Shown: one piece after another, positions 30,802-38,257 of the stretch
How positions within the stretch are numbered: position 1 is the first letter of the stretch
Layout: the number at the start of each line of letters is the position of its first letter
From: Candidatus Acetothermia bacterium
Lineage (GTDB): Bacteria > Bipolaricaulota > Bipolaricaulia > Bipolaricaulales > Bipolaricaulaceae
Assembly: GCA_024653305.1 (NCBI GenBank)
Contig: JANLFW010000013.1
Span: 1-41,371 of the forward strand
Length of the DNA stretch: 41,371 nt
Reading direction: 5' to 3'
Notes under the pieces: model-generated
Told to the model about the DNA's origin: nothing
Databases searched by the model: none
Seen by the model: only the letters and a program-made list of their open reading frames with translations
Made by a program: the position numbers and the translations under genes

Positions 30802-31506
30802 TCACAGCGCCTGGGCGGCCGCGATGAGCTCGCCCTCGTCCACACGGATCCCAGGGCCCATGGTGGAGCACACGCTCACCCGCTGGATATACCGTCCCCG
30901 CACCCCTTCCGGTTTCCGCTCCTGAATGGCCCGGGTCAGTGCCACGAGGTTGGCGTAGAGCTGATCCACCTCGAACGTGACCTTGCCGAACACGGCGTGG
31001 ACGATGCCGTAGCGGTCGGCGCGGAACTCGATCATCCCTGCCTTGAGCTCCCGTACGGTCGGCCCCACGTCCCTCGTCACCGTGCCCGTCTTGGGGGAGG
31101 GCATGAGGCCACGGGGGCCCAGGATCTTCCCGAGCTTGCCCACCACCGGCATCATGTCCGGGGTCGCCACCACCCGCTCGAACTCCAGCCACCCTTCCTT
31201 CTGGATCTTCTCCGCCAGGTCCTCCCCCCCCGCGTAGTCCGCCCCCGCCTCCTCCGCCTCGCGGATCTTCTCCCCCCGGGCGAACACGAGCACCCGCACC
31301 GCTTTGCCCGTGCCGTGGGGGAGGGCGCAGGTGCCGCGCACCATGTGCTGGGACGGGTTGATCCCCAGGCTGAACGCGGCCTCCGCCGTCTCCGGGAACT
31401 TGGCGGTGGCCACCCGCTTCATCAGCTCCAGCCCCTCCCGGACCGGGTACACGCGTTCCTGCTCGATCAGCGCGACCTGCTCCCGATAGCGGCGACTGCG
31501 CTTCAT
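30802..31506 (-). CDS. rplA: 50S ribosomal protein L1
   Basis: This 234-residue protein forms the mobile L1 stalk at the ribosomal E site. Recognised from [36 protein letters not shown] and [15 protein letters not shown]. Its ATG overlaps the rplK stop (ATGA), so the two are translationally coupled, as usual. Confidence 0.96.
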   Translation of the reverse strand: MKRSRRYREQVALIEQERVYPVREGLELMKRVATAKFPETAEAAFSLGINPSQHMVRGTCALPHGTGKAVRVLVFARGEKIREAEEAGADYAGGEDLAEKIQKEGWLEFERVVATPDMMPVVGKLGKILGPRGLMPSPKTGTVTRDVGPTVRELKAGMIEFRADRYGIVHAVFGKVTFEVDQLYANLVALTRAIQERKPEGVRGRYIQRVSVCSTMGPGIRVDEGELIAAAQAL

Positions 31507-31931
31507 TGGACCACCTCGATCCCCATGTTCTCCGCGGTTCCGACGACGGTCCGGACGGCCGCTTCCAGGTCCTCGGTATTGAGGTCAGCGAGCTTCCGCT
31601 CGGCGATCCGGCGGACCTGTTCCATGGTCACCTTGCCCACCTTGGCCCGCCGGGGGGTCGGCGATCCCTTGTCGATCCCGGCCGCCTTCTTCAAGAGCAC
31701 CGCCACCGGGGGCTGCTTGAGGACGAAGTCGAACGACCGGTCCTGGTACACGGTGATCTCCACCGGGATGATGAGGCCCGGTTCTTCCCCTTTGGTCGCC
31801 TCGTTGAACCGCTTGCAGAAGTCCATGATGTTGACCTTGTGTTCGCCCAGGGCCGGGCCCACCGGGGGAGCCGGATTGGCCTGGCCGGCCGGTATCTGCA
31901 GCTTGATCTTGGCCACTACGTTCTTCGCCAC
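31503..31931 (-). CDS. rplK: 50S ribosomal protein L11
   Basis: This 142-residue protein binds the GTPase-associated centre of 23S rRNA. The N-terminal domain has [21 protein letters not shown] (the proline-rich thiostrepton-site region), followed by [10 protein letters not shown]. The C-terminal RNA-binding domain ends at [12 protein letters not shown]. The GTG start has AGGAG upstream and is 10 bases after nusG. Confidence 0.96.
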   Translation of the reverse strand: MAKNVVAKIKLQIPAGQANPAPPVGPALGEHKVNIMDFCKRFNEATKGEEPGLIIPVEITVYQDRSFDFVLKQPPVAVLLKKAAGIDKGSPTPRRAKVGKVTMEQVRRIAERKLADLNTEDLEAAVRTVVGTAENMGIEVVQ

Positions 31932-31941
31932 CGCCTTCTCC

Positions 31942-33042
31942 TCACACCTTCTCGATGCCGTCGAACCCGATCCGGACCGGTGTCTCCCGGCCGAAGATCT
32001 TCACCATCACCACCGCCTCTTCGGCCTCCTTGTCGATCTCCCGCAACTCGCCGGTGAAGTCGGCGAACGGGCCCTCCACGATCTGGACCACCTCGCCGAC
32101 CTCGAACTCCACCTCCACCTTGGGCGCCTTGACCCCGGTCGCCGGCACCTCCGCCAGCCCTGCCTTGCGCTGGACAAGGAGGATCTCCGGCCCCTCGATG
32201 GGCACCGGCCGGCTACGGCTCCCCACGAACCGGGCCGACCGCTCCAGGCCCTGGATAAGCTCGTACATCTGCTCCTCATCCAGGCCCATCTTGGTGAACA
32301 CGTACCCCGGGATGAGGCGCCGCTTCTCGATGCGCTGGACGGTGACCACCCGCTTGTCCTTGTACTCCTTGACCTTGACCAGGCCCGAGGCGCGGGCGTA
32401 GATCTTGTGTTCGCGTTCCAGTTCCGCCCCGTTCGGCAACCTCTGCCCGGGGCGGATCCGGGGGTGGAGATAAGCCTCGGGGATGATGCGCGTCTCCTCC
32501 TCCCCGTTCTCGTAGCGCAGGGTGAACCGCCGCACCCGCTCGCGGGCCGCCACCTGGCCCCGCACATCCACACGGTAGTGCTCATCAGCGTCAGGGGTCA
32601 GAGGGAGGCCCGGCCGGACCCGCTCCCCGACCCGGATGTCCCGGCGTAGGCCCTTCTCCTGGGGGAGGATGTACTCCACGTCGCTATGGGTTTGCGTCTC
32701 CACGACCACCCGCCACAGGGGCTCGACGGCCACCACCTCGGCGGCTCGGGCCAGGTGTTTCGGGGCGCGGCGGGCGATGAGGTCCCCGCGCTGGATACGG
32801 GCGTTGGTAGCCACCATGAGGTCGTAGTCGTAGGGGATCCGGTATTCGCTGGCTCGACCGCGTCCGGAGCGGGAAGTGATCACCTCCTCCACCGGGACGA
32901 AGAAGTACTCCACGCCACCGGTGCGGATGGGTTCAAAAAAACCCTCCCAGCCGAGCTTGCGCACCCGCTCCTCCAGCTGGCGCTTCACGCGCAGCTCGGA
33001 GCCGGCATAGGTCTGGATAGCGAACCACCTCTTCCGTTGCAT
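31942..33042 (-). CDS. nusG: NusG with a large inserted domain
   Basis: This transcription elongation factor has 366 residues, about twice the usual size. The NGN domain starts normally ([12 protein letters not shown], 5-16) and reaches V-P-V-E-E-V-I (49-55), is interrupted by about 180 residues (roughly 57-238), then resumes at [12 protein letters not shown] (241-252). The KOW domain at 313-366 is intact ([18 protein letters not shown]). The insertion is rich in charged beta strands with several R-I/V-x-x-G-x-x-L turns, suggesting barrel-sandwich modules. Thermotoga NusG is known to carry an inserted domain at this place. It lies between secE and rplK as usual. Confidence 0.93.
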   Translation of the reverse strand: MQRKRWFAIQTYAGSELRVKRQLEERVRKLGWEGFFEPIRTGGVEYFFVPVEEVITSRSGRGRASEYRIPYDYDLMVATNARIQRGDLIARRAPKHLARAAEVVAVEPLWRVVVETQTHSDVEYILPQEKGLRRDIRVGERVRPGLPLTPDADEHYRVDVRGQVAARERVRRFTLRYENGEEETRIIPEAYLHPRIRPGQRLPNGAELEREHKIYARASGLVKVKEYKDKRVVTVQRIEKRRLIPGYVFTKMGLDEEQMYELIQGLERSARFVGSRSRPVPIEGPEILLVQRKAGLAEVPATGVKAPKVEVEFEVGEVVQIVEGPFADFTGELREIDKEAEEAVVMVKIFGRETPVRIGFDGIEKV

Positions 33043-33057
33043 AGCGAAACCTTCTGC

Positions 33058-33252
33058 CTATCTCTTGAGGAGGAGACGCAGGATCTGCTGGAAGATGGCG
33101 TCCACCGCCCCGAGGTAGATGGCGAGCGCGACCACCAAGAGCAGGATGAGCACGGTCAAGCTGATCACTTCCCGCCGGGCCGGCCAGCTCACGCGTTGGA
33201 CCTCCCCTCGCACGGACGCCATGTACTTACGGATCCTCTGGGTCACGGTCAT
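33058..33252 (-). CDS. secE: Preprotein translocase subunit SecE
   Basis: This 64-residue single-span SecE has the conserved amphipathic stretch E-V-Q-R-V-S-W-P-A-R-R-E-V (17-29) before one transmembrane helix (about 31-50). It clamps SecY in the inner membrane. It follows tRNA-Trp by 11 bases and precedes nusG by 15. Confidence 0.94.
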   Translation of the reverse strand: MTVTQRIRKYMASVRGEVQRVSWPARREVISLTVLILLLVVALAIYLGAVDAIFQQILRLLLKR

Positions 33253-33263
33253 CTAATTCCTCC

Positions 33264-33339
33264 TGGCAGGCCCGGGAGGACTCGAACCCCCAGCCTGCGG
33301 ATTTGGAGTCCGCCGCTCTGCCACTTGAGCTACGGGCCT
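33264..33339 (-). tRNA. tRNA-Trp(CCA)
   Basis: On the minus strand the acceptor AGGCCCG pairs with CGGGCCT, the anticodon stem GCGGA/TCCGC encloses CTCCAAA with CCA at 33306-33304, and the T arm has GGTTCGAGTCC. G73 and an encoded CCA follow. It sits between rpmG and secE, a placement seen in several deep-branching phyla. Confidence 0.95.
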
Positions 33340-33406
33340 ACACCCCACGAAACCTTCGATTATGTGAGGCCCCCTTAATTCCCAACAGCGCGCCGCGCCT
33401 GGGGCG

Positions 33407-33568
33407 TCATACCTCCTTGTGGGCCGTGTGTTTGCGGCACCACCGGCAGTACTTGTTGAGGGCCAGCTTCTGGCGCGTGTTGTTGCGGTTCCGGCGGGTA
33501 TGGTAGTTCCGCCGGCCACAATCGGAACAGGCAAGGGTAACGAGGATCGTGTTCTCTTTCTTGGCCAT
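33407..33568 (-). CDS. rpmG: 50S ribosomal protein L33
   Basis: This 53-residue protein begins [10 protein letters not shown] and has T-R-R-N-R-N-N-T in the middle. Both zinc pairs are kept (Cys14, Cys17, Cys41, Cys44), making it the zinc-binding C+ form of L33. The start is 1 base after the tuf stop, and tRNA-Trp follows after about 67 bases. This is the standard tuf-rpmG-secE order. Confidence 0.94.
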   Translation of the reverse strand: MAKKENTILVTLACSDCGRRNYHTRRNRNNTRQKLALNKYCRWCRKHTAHKEV

Positions 33569-33569
33569 G

Positions 33570-34784
33570 TCACTTAAGGATCTTCGTCACCACCCCGGCC
33601 CCCACGGTCCGGCCGCCCTCACGGACCGCGAACCTGAGGCCCTCCTCCATGGCGATGTGCTTGAGAAGCCGGCACTTGAGCTTGTCCACGTTGTCGCCGG
33701 GCATGACCATCTCCACGCCCTGGGGAAGCTCGATCTCCCCGGTGACGTCGGTGGTCCGGAAGTAGAACTGGGGCTTGTAGCCGTTGAAGAACGGGGTATG
33801 GCGGCCACCTTCCTCCTTGGAGAGCACATACACCTGGGCCAGGAACTCGGTGTGCGGGGTGATCGAGCCCGGCGCGGACAACACCTGGCCTCGCTCCACC
33901 TCGTCCTTCTCGATGCCGCGCAGGAGGACGCCCACGTTGTCCCCGGCGATGGCCTCGTCCAGGATCTTGTTGAACATCTCGAGGCTGGTGGCAATGGTCT
34001 TGCGGACCTCGTCCGTGAGCCCAACGATCTCCACCTCTTCCCCCGGCCGCAGCCGCCCGCGCTCGACACGGCCGGTGACCACCGTGCCCCGGCCCTTGAT
34101 GGAGAAGATGTCCTCGATCGGCATGAGGAACGGTTTGTCTTCCTCGCGCTTGGGCAGCGGGATGTAGCTGTCCACCGCCGCCACGAGATCGAGGATGGGC
34201 TTGATCGCCGGGTCATCCACGGACGAGGCCTGGAGGGCCTTGAGGGCCGAGCCGCGGATCACCGGGATCTCATCGCCCGGGAACTCGTACGCGCTGAGGA
34301 GCTCGCGCACCTCCATCTCCACCAGGTCCACGAGTTCTGGGTCGTCCACCATGTCCACCTTGTTCAGGAACACCACGATCGCCGGCACGTTCACTTGACG
34401 AGCCAAAAGCACGTGCTCCCGCGTCTGGGGCATCGGCCCGTCGGCGGCGGACACGACGAGGATCGCCCCGTCCATCTGGGCGGCGCCGGTGATCATGTTC
34501 TTGATGTAGTCGGCATGCCCAGGGCAGTCGATGTGGGCGTAGTGACGGTTCTCCGTCTCGTACTCGACGTGGGCGACGTTGACGGTGAGGATCTTCGTCT
34601 CGTCCCGTCGGAAAAGCTTGGCGTCGGCCTTGGCGACCTCGTCGTAGGACCGCTCCTTGGCCAGGCCCCGCATCGCGAGGACCTTGGTGATCGCCGCGGT
34701 CAGCGTCGTCTTGCCGTGGTCGATGTGACCGATGGTTCCGACGTTGAGGTGCGGTTTCGTCCGGACAAACTGTTCCTTTGCCAT
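33570..34784 (-). CDS. tuf: Elongation factor Tu with unusual switch I
   Basis: This 404-residue GTPase delivers aminoacyl-tRNA to the ribosome. G1 is G-H-I-D-H-G-K-T-T (19-27), G3 D-C-P-G-H (86-90) with catalytic His90, and G4 N-K-V-D (141-144); domains 2 and 3 look canonical ([13 protein letters not shown], and G-A-G-V-V at the end). Switch I departs from the norm: in place of A-P-E-E-K-A-R-G-I-T-I it reads [14 protein letters not shown] (55-68), about five residues longer and without the R-G, though Thr67 aligns with the magnesium-binding threonine. The reading frame is continuous, so this is not a frameshift. It follows three tRNA genes and is probably co-transcribed with them. Confidence 0.94.
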   Translation of the reverse strand: MAKEQFVRTKPHLNVGTIGHIDHGKTTLTAAITKVLAMRGLAKERSYDEVAKADAKLFRRDETKILTVNVAHVEYETENRHYAHIDCPGHADYIKNMITGAAQMDGAILVVSAADGPMPQTREHVLLARQVNVPAIVVFLNKVDMVDDPELVDLVEMEVRELLSAYEFPGDEIPVIRGSALKALQASSVDDPAIKPILDLVAAVDSYIPLPKREEDKPFLMPIEDIFSIKGRGTVVTGRVERGRLRPGEEVEIVGLTDEVRKTIATSLEMFNKILDEAIAGDNVGVLLRGIEKDEVERGQVLSAPGSITPHTEFLAQVYVLSKEEGGRHTPFFNGYKPQFYFRTTDVTGEIELPQGVEMVMPGDNVDKLKCRLLKHIAMEEGLRFAVREGGRTVGAGVVTKILK

Positions 34785-34857
34785 CCTTCAACCTCCTGCC
34801 TTTCCCCTATGCGCCAGTGATACGATGTCCGGGACTTAATAAAAAGCCCCTTTCACC

Positions 34858-34933
34858 TGGAGCCCGCGGTCGGAATCGAACCGACGACCTTCCCATTACC
34901 AGCGGGATGCTCTACCGACTGAGCTACACGGGC
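34858..34933 (-). tRNA. tRNA-Thr(GGT)
   Basis: On the minus strand the acceptor GCCCGTG pairs with CGCGGGC, the anticodon stem TCCCG/TGGGA encloses CTGGTAA with GGT, T73 and an encoded CCA. It lies 73 bases before tuf. Confidence 0.93.
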
Positions 34934-34974
34934 TCAACGGCAAAGTCTACCCTATTGCGCCCAGTGGGCGCAAG

Positions 34975-35061
34975 TGGTGGAGGGGGAGGGATTCGAACCC
35001 CCGAAGGCCTGAGGCCGCCGGGTTTACAGCCCGGTGCGTTTGGCCACTTCGCTACCCCTCC
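34975..35061 (-). tRNA. tRNA-Tyr(GTA)
   Basis: This 87-base class II tRNA has acceptor GGAGGGG pairing with CCCCTCC, anticodon stem CCGGG/CCCGG, loop CTGTAAA with GTA, a long variable arm, A73 and CCA. U33-G34-U35 makes it a queuosine target. Confidence 0.94.
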
Positions 35062-35068
35062 TCATTTA

Positions 35069-35143
35069 CCCCGCAAAGCCTTCGGCTTTGTGGGGACCCC
35101 ACCAATTTCTGGGGTCCCCAAGGGACCTGTTGATCCCTTGGGG
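35069..35143. repeat. Three perfect stems in tandem sharing arms
   Basis: CCCC-G-CAAAGCC (35069-35080) pairs with GGCTTTG-T-GGGG (35084-35095). GGGGACCCCA (35092-35101) pairs with TGGGGTCCCC (35110-35119). CCCCAAGGGA (35116-35125) pairs with TCCCTTGGGG (35134-35143). Neighbouring stems share GGGG or CCCC arms, so the middle one competes with the outer two. It lies between tRNA-Thr and tRNA-Tyr. Confidence 0.7.
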
Positions 35144-35152
35144 TACGACTTG

Positions 35153-35225
35153 AGCCAGTGGCCCGAATCGAACGGGCAACCTTCCGCTTACAAGGCGGAT
35201 GCTCTGCCAATTGAGCTACACTGGC
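35153..35225 (-). tRNA. tRNA-Thr(TGT)
   Basis: On the minus strand GCCAGTG pairs with CACTGGC, the anticodon stem TCCGC/GCGGA encloses CTTGTAA with TGT, and T73 follows. The next bases are CAA, so CCA is not encoded. It is the first gene of the tRNA-tuf operon. Confidence 0.93.
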
Positions 35226-35228
35226 GGC

Positions 35229-35247
35229 GCTAGACTGCCATTCTAGC
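35229..35247 (-). promoter_or_regulatory. Dyad over start site of tRNA-tuf promoter
   Basis: GCTAGA and TCTAGC flank 7 bases, overlapping the -10 box and the predicted start at about 35233. It could be an operator or a chance dyad. Confidence 0.3.
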
Positions 35248-35268
35248 GGCCTATTCCCGCGCCGTCAA
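35240..35268 (-). promoter_or_regulatory. Promoter of tRNA-Thr/Tyr/Thr-tuf operon
   Basis: On the minus strand TTGACG (35268-35263), 17 bases, TAGAAT (35245-35240), start near 35233. The -35 lies in the end of yjbQ. It has the same hexamers and spacing as the promoter at 7240-7268. Confidence 0.75.
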
Positions 35269-35673
35269 GGCGAGGGCATAGATCCAAACCTGGCGCCGCC
35301 GCGGACCGTCGAACTCGCAGAAATACACGCCCTGCCACGTGCCCAGGGCCAGCTTCCCTTCCTCCACCGGCAACACCAGGGACGGCCCGAGGAGGGCCGC
35401 CCGCACGTGGGCCGGGGAGTTGCCTTCGGCGTGACGAAACGGGACGCCCGGCACGAGCTTGGCTAGCGCCGCCCCTACGTCCGCCCGCACGTCCGGATCG
35501 GCAGCCTCGTTCACGGTGAGGGCGGCGGTCGTGTGGGGACAGAACAGGAGCACGGCCCCGCCCTGCAGGCCCATCGTCTCCACGGCTTCCTGAACCCGAC
35601 TCGTGATGTCCAGGATCTCCTCGTGGGCCCCCGTTTGCACGGGCACCTTGACCCAGTCGAAGATCACGCTCAT
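35251..35673 (-). CDS. YjbQ/UPF0047 family protein
   Basis: This 140-residue protein has the two family motifs: C-P-H-T-T-A-A-L-T-V-N-E (45-56) and H-A-E-G-N-S-P-A-H-V-R-A-A-L-L-G-P-S (81-98), with G-T-W-Q-G-V-Y-F-C-E-F-D-G-P near the end. Relatives form trimers and the E. coli member has weak thiamine-phosphate synthase activity; the true role is unclear. Its ATG overlaps the stop of the CBS gene (ATGA). The tRNA-tuf promoter starts inside its 3' end. Confidence 0.85.
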   Translation of the reverse strand: MSVIFDWVKVPVQTGAHEEILDITSRVQEAVETMGLQGGAVLLFCPHTTAALTVNEAADPDVRADVGAALAKLVPGVPFRHAEGNSPAHVRAALLGPSLVLPVEEGKLALGTWQGVYFCEFDGPRRRQVWIYALALTARE

Positions 35674-36230
35674 CCCAACGCTTCCTTGAGCTCCCCCATC
35701 AGGCGGTCGCGGTCCTCCACCCCCTGCACGTGGAGGATCACCTCGCCCTCGCTCCCCCGGATCACCGCCACCAGCGGGAGCCCCTTGGCGCCCAGGACGG
35801 CGAGGGCCCGGTACACTTCGGCCGGCTGGGAAGGGCGGATGTGGATGCGCGTCCCCTCCTCCCCGAACCCGGTCATCTGGGCCAGCCCCCGCAGGAGCCC
35901 GCCCCGGGTGAGCACGCCCACCAGGCGTCCTCCCTCCCCCACCACCGGCAAGAGCAGGTAGCGCTCGGCAAGGAACACCACCGCCCGCTCCAGGGGATCG
36001 TCGGGGGTCAGGGTCACCGTAGGGGCGGTGGCCAGCTTCCCGGCGGGCAGGGCGGGGTTGGGGGCAGTGCCCAACGCCTTGCGGGTGAGGAACCCCACCA
36101 GCCGGCCATCTCCATCCACCACCAGGAGAATGGCCAGCCCCTCCGCCTCGGCGAGCCTCTGGGCCTCGCTCACCGGGGCGTCCGCCCGCACCGCGGGCGG
36201 ATTACGGTGCATCCACTCCTTAACCTTCAT
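35670..36230 (-). CDS. CBS-domain pair protein with C-terminal extension
   Basis: This 186-residue protein has two CBS motifs, at about 5-55 (K-E-W-M-H-R-N-P-P-A-V ... L-V-G-F-L-T-R) and 68-120 (P-T-V-T-L-T-P-D-D-P-L ... L-V-G-V-L-T-R-G-G-L-L), which usually bind adenine nucleotides. The last 65 residues look like a small ACT- or ferredoxin-like alpha/beta domain (T-R-I-H-I-R-P-S-Q-P-A-E-V-Y-R-A-L-A-V-L). The layout recalls AcuB. It overlaps the EF-G-like gene by 11 bases and yjbQ by 4, so all three are made from one message. Confidence 0.8.
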   Translation of the reverse strand: MKVKEWMHRNPPAVRADAPVSEAQRLAEAEGLAILLVVDGDGRLVGFLTRKALGTAPNPALPAGKLATAPTVTLTPDDPLERAVVFLAERYLLLPVVGEGGRLVGVLTRGGLLRGLAQMTGFGEEGTRIHIRPSQPAEVYRALAVLGAKGLPLVAVIRGSEGEVILHVQGVEDRDRLMGELKEALG

Positions 36231-38181
36231 CGGCCTTGGCCTTCAGCTGGGCCAGGATCCGCTCTTGGAGCTGAGCGGGCACGTAGTCATAGCGCAAGAA
36301 CTCCATCTGGAACGTGGCCCGGCCCTGGGTGAGGGACTTCAGGTCCAGGGCGTAGGACAGGGTTTCCGCCATCGGGATCTCTGCCCGGATCACGGTGCGC
36401 CCGGCCGCGGATTCCATCCCCAGGATCCGCCCCCGGCGCGAGGTGAGGTCGGAGATGATGTCCCCGGTGAACGCGTCAGGGGTGGTCACGGCGAGGAGCA
36501 TCACCGGCTCCAGCAAGGCCGGCTCCGCTTTCTCCACCGCCAGCTTGAACGCGGTCCGGGCGGCGATCTTGAAGGAGAGCTCGGAGGAGTCCACCTCGTG
36601 GTACATGCCGTAGAACACAGCGGCCTTCACGTCCACCACCGGGAATCCAGCGAGCACGCCCTCCTCCATCGCCTCCCGCACCCCCTTCTCCACCCCGGGG
36701 ATGAACTGCTGGGGGATAACCCCGCCCTTGGTCTCGTCCGCAAACTCGAACCCGCTCCCGCGGGGCAGGGGCTCGATGCGGAGGTGGACCTCCCCGAACT
36801 GGCCGTGTCCGCCGGTCTGCTTCTTGTGCCGGTATTGGGCGGTGGACGTCTTGCGGATCGTCTCCCGGTACGGGATCTTGGGGACCCGGAACTGCACCTC
36901 CACCCCGTACCGGGTGCGCAGGCGCTCCGCGAGCACGTCGAGCTGCACGTCGCCCATCCCCGACACAAGGGCCTCCTTGGTCACCGGGTCCCGTTGGTAG
37001 CTCAGCGTGGCCTTGATCGCCACCAAGTCCCGCAGGACCATGCTCATCTTCTCCTCGTCCGCTTGGGACTTGGGGGCCACGGCCCGGGTGAACACGGGCT
37101 TGGGGAACGGGATCGGGGGCTCCAGTTCCCCGTCCGGAGCCGCGGAGAGCGTGGCCCCCAGGGTCAGGCCCTCCAGCTTGCCGAGCGCCACGATGTCCCC
37201 GGCCCCGGCCTGGCCGGTCTTCTCCAGCTTCGTCCCGCTGAACCCGTACACATCGCGGACCTGAAGTTTATCCTTGGTGGCGAGGTTGAACAGGGTGTCC
37301 CCCTCGCGCACCGCCCCGGCGAGGACCTTGGCGTAGCCCAGTCGGCCGAGGTAGGGGTCGATGGCCAGGGAGAACACGCGCAGGCGGGCAGCGGCCCCGT
37401 CCGTGTTCTCCGGGACCAAGGTGAGCACCGTGTCCACCAGCTCCTTCACCCCCTGGCCGGTCTGAACCGAACCCCACAGCACGGGGATGAGGCGACCTTG
37501 CCCCACCCCAGCCCGCATGGCGGAAAGCGCCTCGTCGCGGGACAGCGGCTCGTCGGCCAGGACCTTCTCCAGCAAAGCATCGTCGAAGGTCGCGATCTCC
37601 TCGATGAGCTCGGTGCGGAGCGAACCGGCCTGGTCGGCGAGATCCGGCACGCCTCCCTTGCCGGAGAACGCGGTCGGCTGGCCGGTGAGGAGGTCGACGA
37701 GCCCCAGGAACTTGTCCCCATCCCGAATCGGGAGCTGGAGGGCGCAGAACTTCCCGTCCAGGTTGTGCCGCAGCTCGTCCAGCACCTTCTTCGGATCGAC
37801 GTGGGGCTTATCGAGCATGTTCACGAACACCACCGCCGGCCGGTTCATGCGCTGGCGGATCGCCCACGCCTGCTCGGTCACCACCTCCACCGGTTTCTCC
37901 GCGTTCACCACCACCACCGCGAGGTCGGCGGCATCCAACCCCTTGTAGATCTCCTCCACGAACTCCCCCAAGCCGGGGGAGACGATGAGGTTGAGCTTCT
38001 TGTCTTTCCAGGTACAGGAGCCGACGGAGAGGTCGATGGAGAGACCGCGGTTCTTCTCCTCCGGTGTGCGGTCGAACGCGACCTCGCCTTGCACCCCGGC
38101 AGTGCGGACAATGGCCTCCGCAAGCGCGGTCTTCCCAGAGCCGGAGTGACCGACGAAACATACGCTGTAGGCCTGCCTCAT
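36220..38181 (-). CDS. EF-G-like GTPase paralogue with degenerate G3 and G4
   Basis: This 653-residue protein has the five-domain arrangement of elongation factor G but resembles the EF-G2 group. G1 is G-H-S-G-S-G-K-T (11-18) and G2 R-G-L-S-I (45-49). G3 reads V-S-P-G (67-70) instead of D-T-P-G-H, lacking both the magnesium-binding aspartate and the catalytic histidine, and G4 is N-M-L-D (121-124) instead of N-K-x-D. The domain IV region G-G-H-G-Q-F-G-E-V is present. It may bind GTP weakly or not hydrolyse it. ATG 38181 is chosen for its GAGGTG ribosome site; GTG 38190 is the alternative. It leads an operon with the CBS and YjbQ genes. Confidence 0.82.
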   Translation of the reverse strand: MRQAYSVCFVGHSGSGKTALAEAIVRTAGVQGEVAFDRTPEEKNRGLSIDLSVGSCTWKDKKLNLIVSPGLGEFVEEIYKGLDAADLAVVVVNAEKPVEVVTEQAWAIRQRMNRPAVVFVNMLDKPHVDPKKVLDELRHNLDGKFCALQLPIRDGDKFLGLVDLLTGQPTAFSGKGGVPDLADQAGSLRTELIEEIATFDDALLEKVLADEPLSRDEALSAMRAGVGQGRLIPVLWGSVQTGQGVKELVDTVLTLVPENTDGAAARLRVFSLAIDPYLGRLGYAKVLAGAVREGDTLFNLATKDKLQVRDVYGFSGTKLEKTGQAGAGDIVALGKLEGLTLGATLSAAPDGELEPPIPFPKPVFTRAVAPKSQADEEKMSMVLRDLVAIKATLSYQRDPVTKEALVSGMGDVQLDVLAERLRTRYGVEVQFRVPKIPYRETIRKTSTAQYRHKKQTGGHGQFGEVHLRIEPLPRGSGFEFADETKGGVIPQQFIPGVEKGVREAMEEGVLAGFPVVDVKAAVFYGMYHEVDSSELSFKIAARTAFKLAVEKAEPALLEPVMLLAVTTPDAFTGDIISDLTSRRGRILGMESAAGRTVIRAEIPMAETLSYALDLKSLTQGRATFQMEFLRYDYVPAQLQERILAQLKAKADEG

Positions 38182-38198
38182 CCAGATCACCTCAAAGG

Positions 38199-38228
38199 TT
38201 GCTTGAAAACGCGACGGCAGTATATCCT
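38199..38228 (+). promoter_or_regulatory. Promoter of DUF47-phosphatase operon
   Basis: TTGCTT (38199-38204), then TATATC after 16 bases (38221-38226) or TATCCT after 18 (38223-38228). An AGGAGGG ribosome site precedes ATG 38258. Confidence 0.5.
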
Positions 38229-38247
38229 AGAGGGAGAAGGGCGACAA
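38219..38247 (-). promoter_or_regulatory. Promoter of EF-G-like operon, overlapping the divergent -10
   Basis: On the minus strand TTGTCG (38247-38242), 17 bases, TATACT (38224-38219), giving a start near 38212 and a leader of about 30 bases. Its -10 shares four base pairs with the plus-strand -10. Confidence 0.65.
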
Positions 38248-38257
38248 AGGAGGGCCG

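Noticed and set aside
34560-34680. Compensated frameshift explaining the odd EF-Tu switch I
   Set aside because: I re-translated the segment and both flanks stay in the same frame; shifting the phase does not restore the canonical motif.
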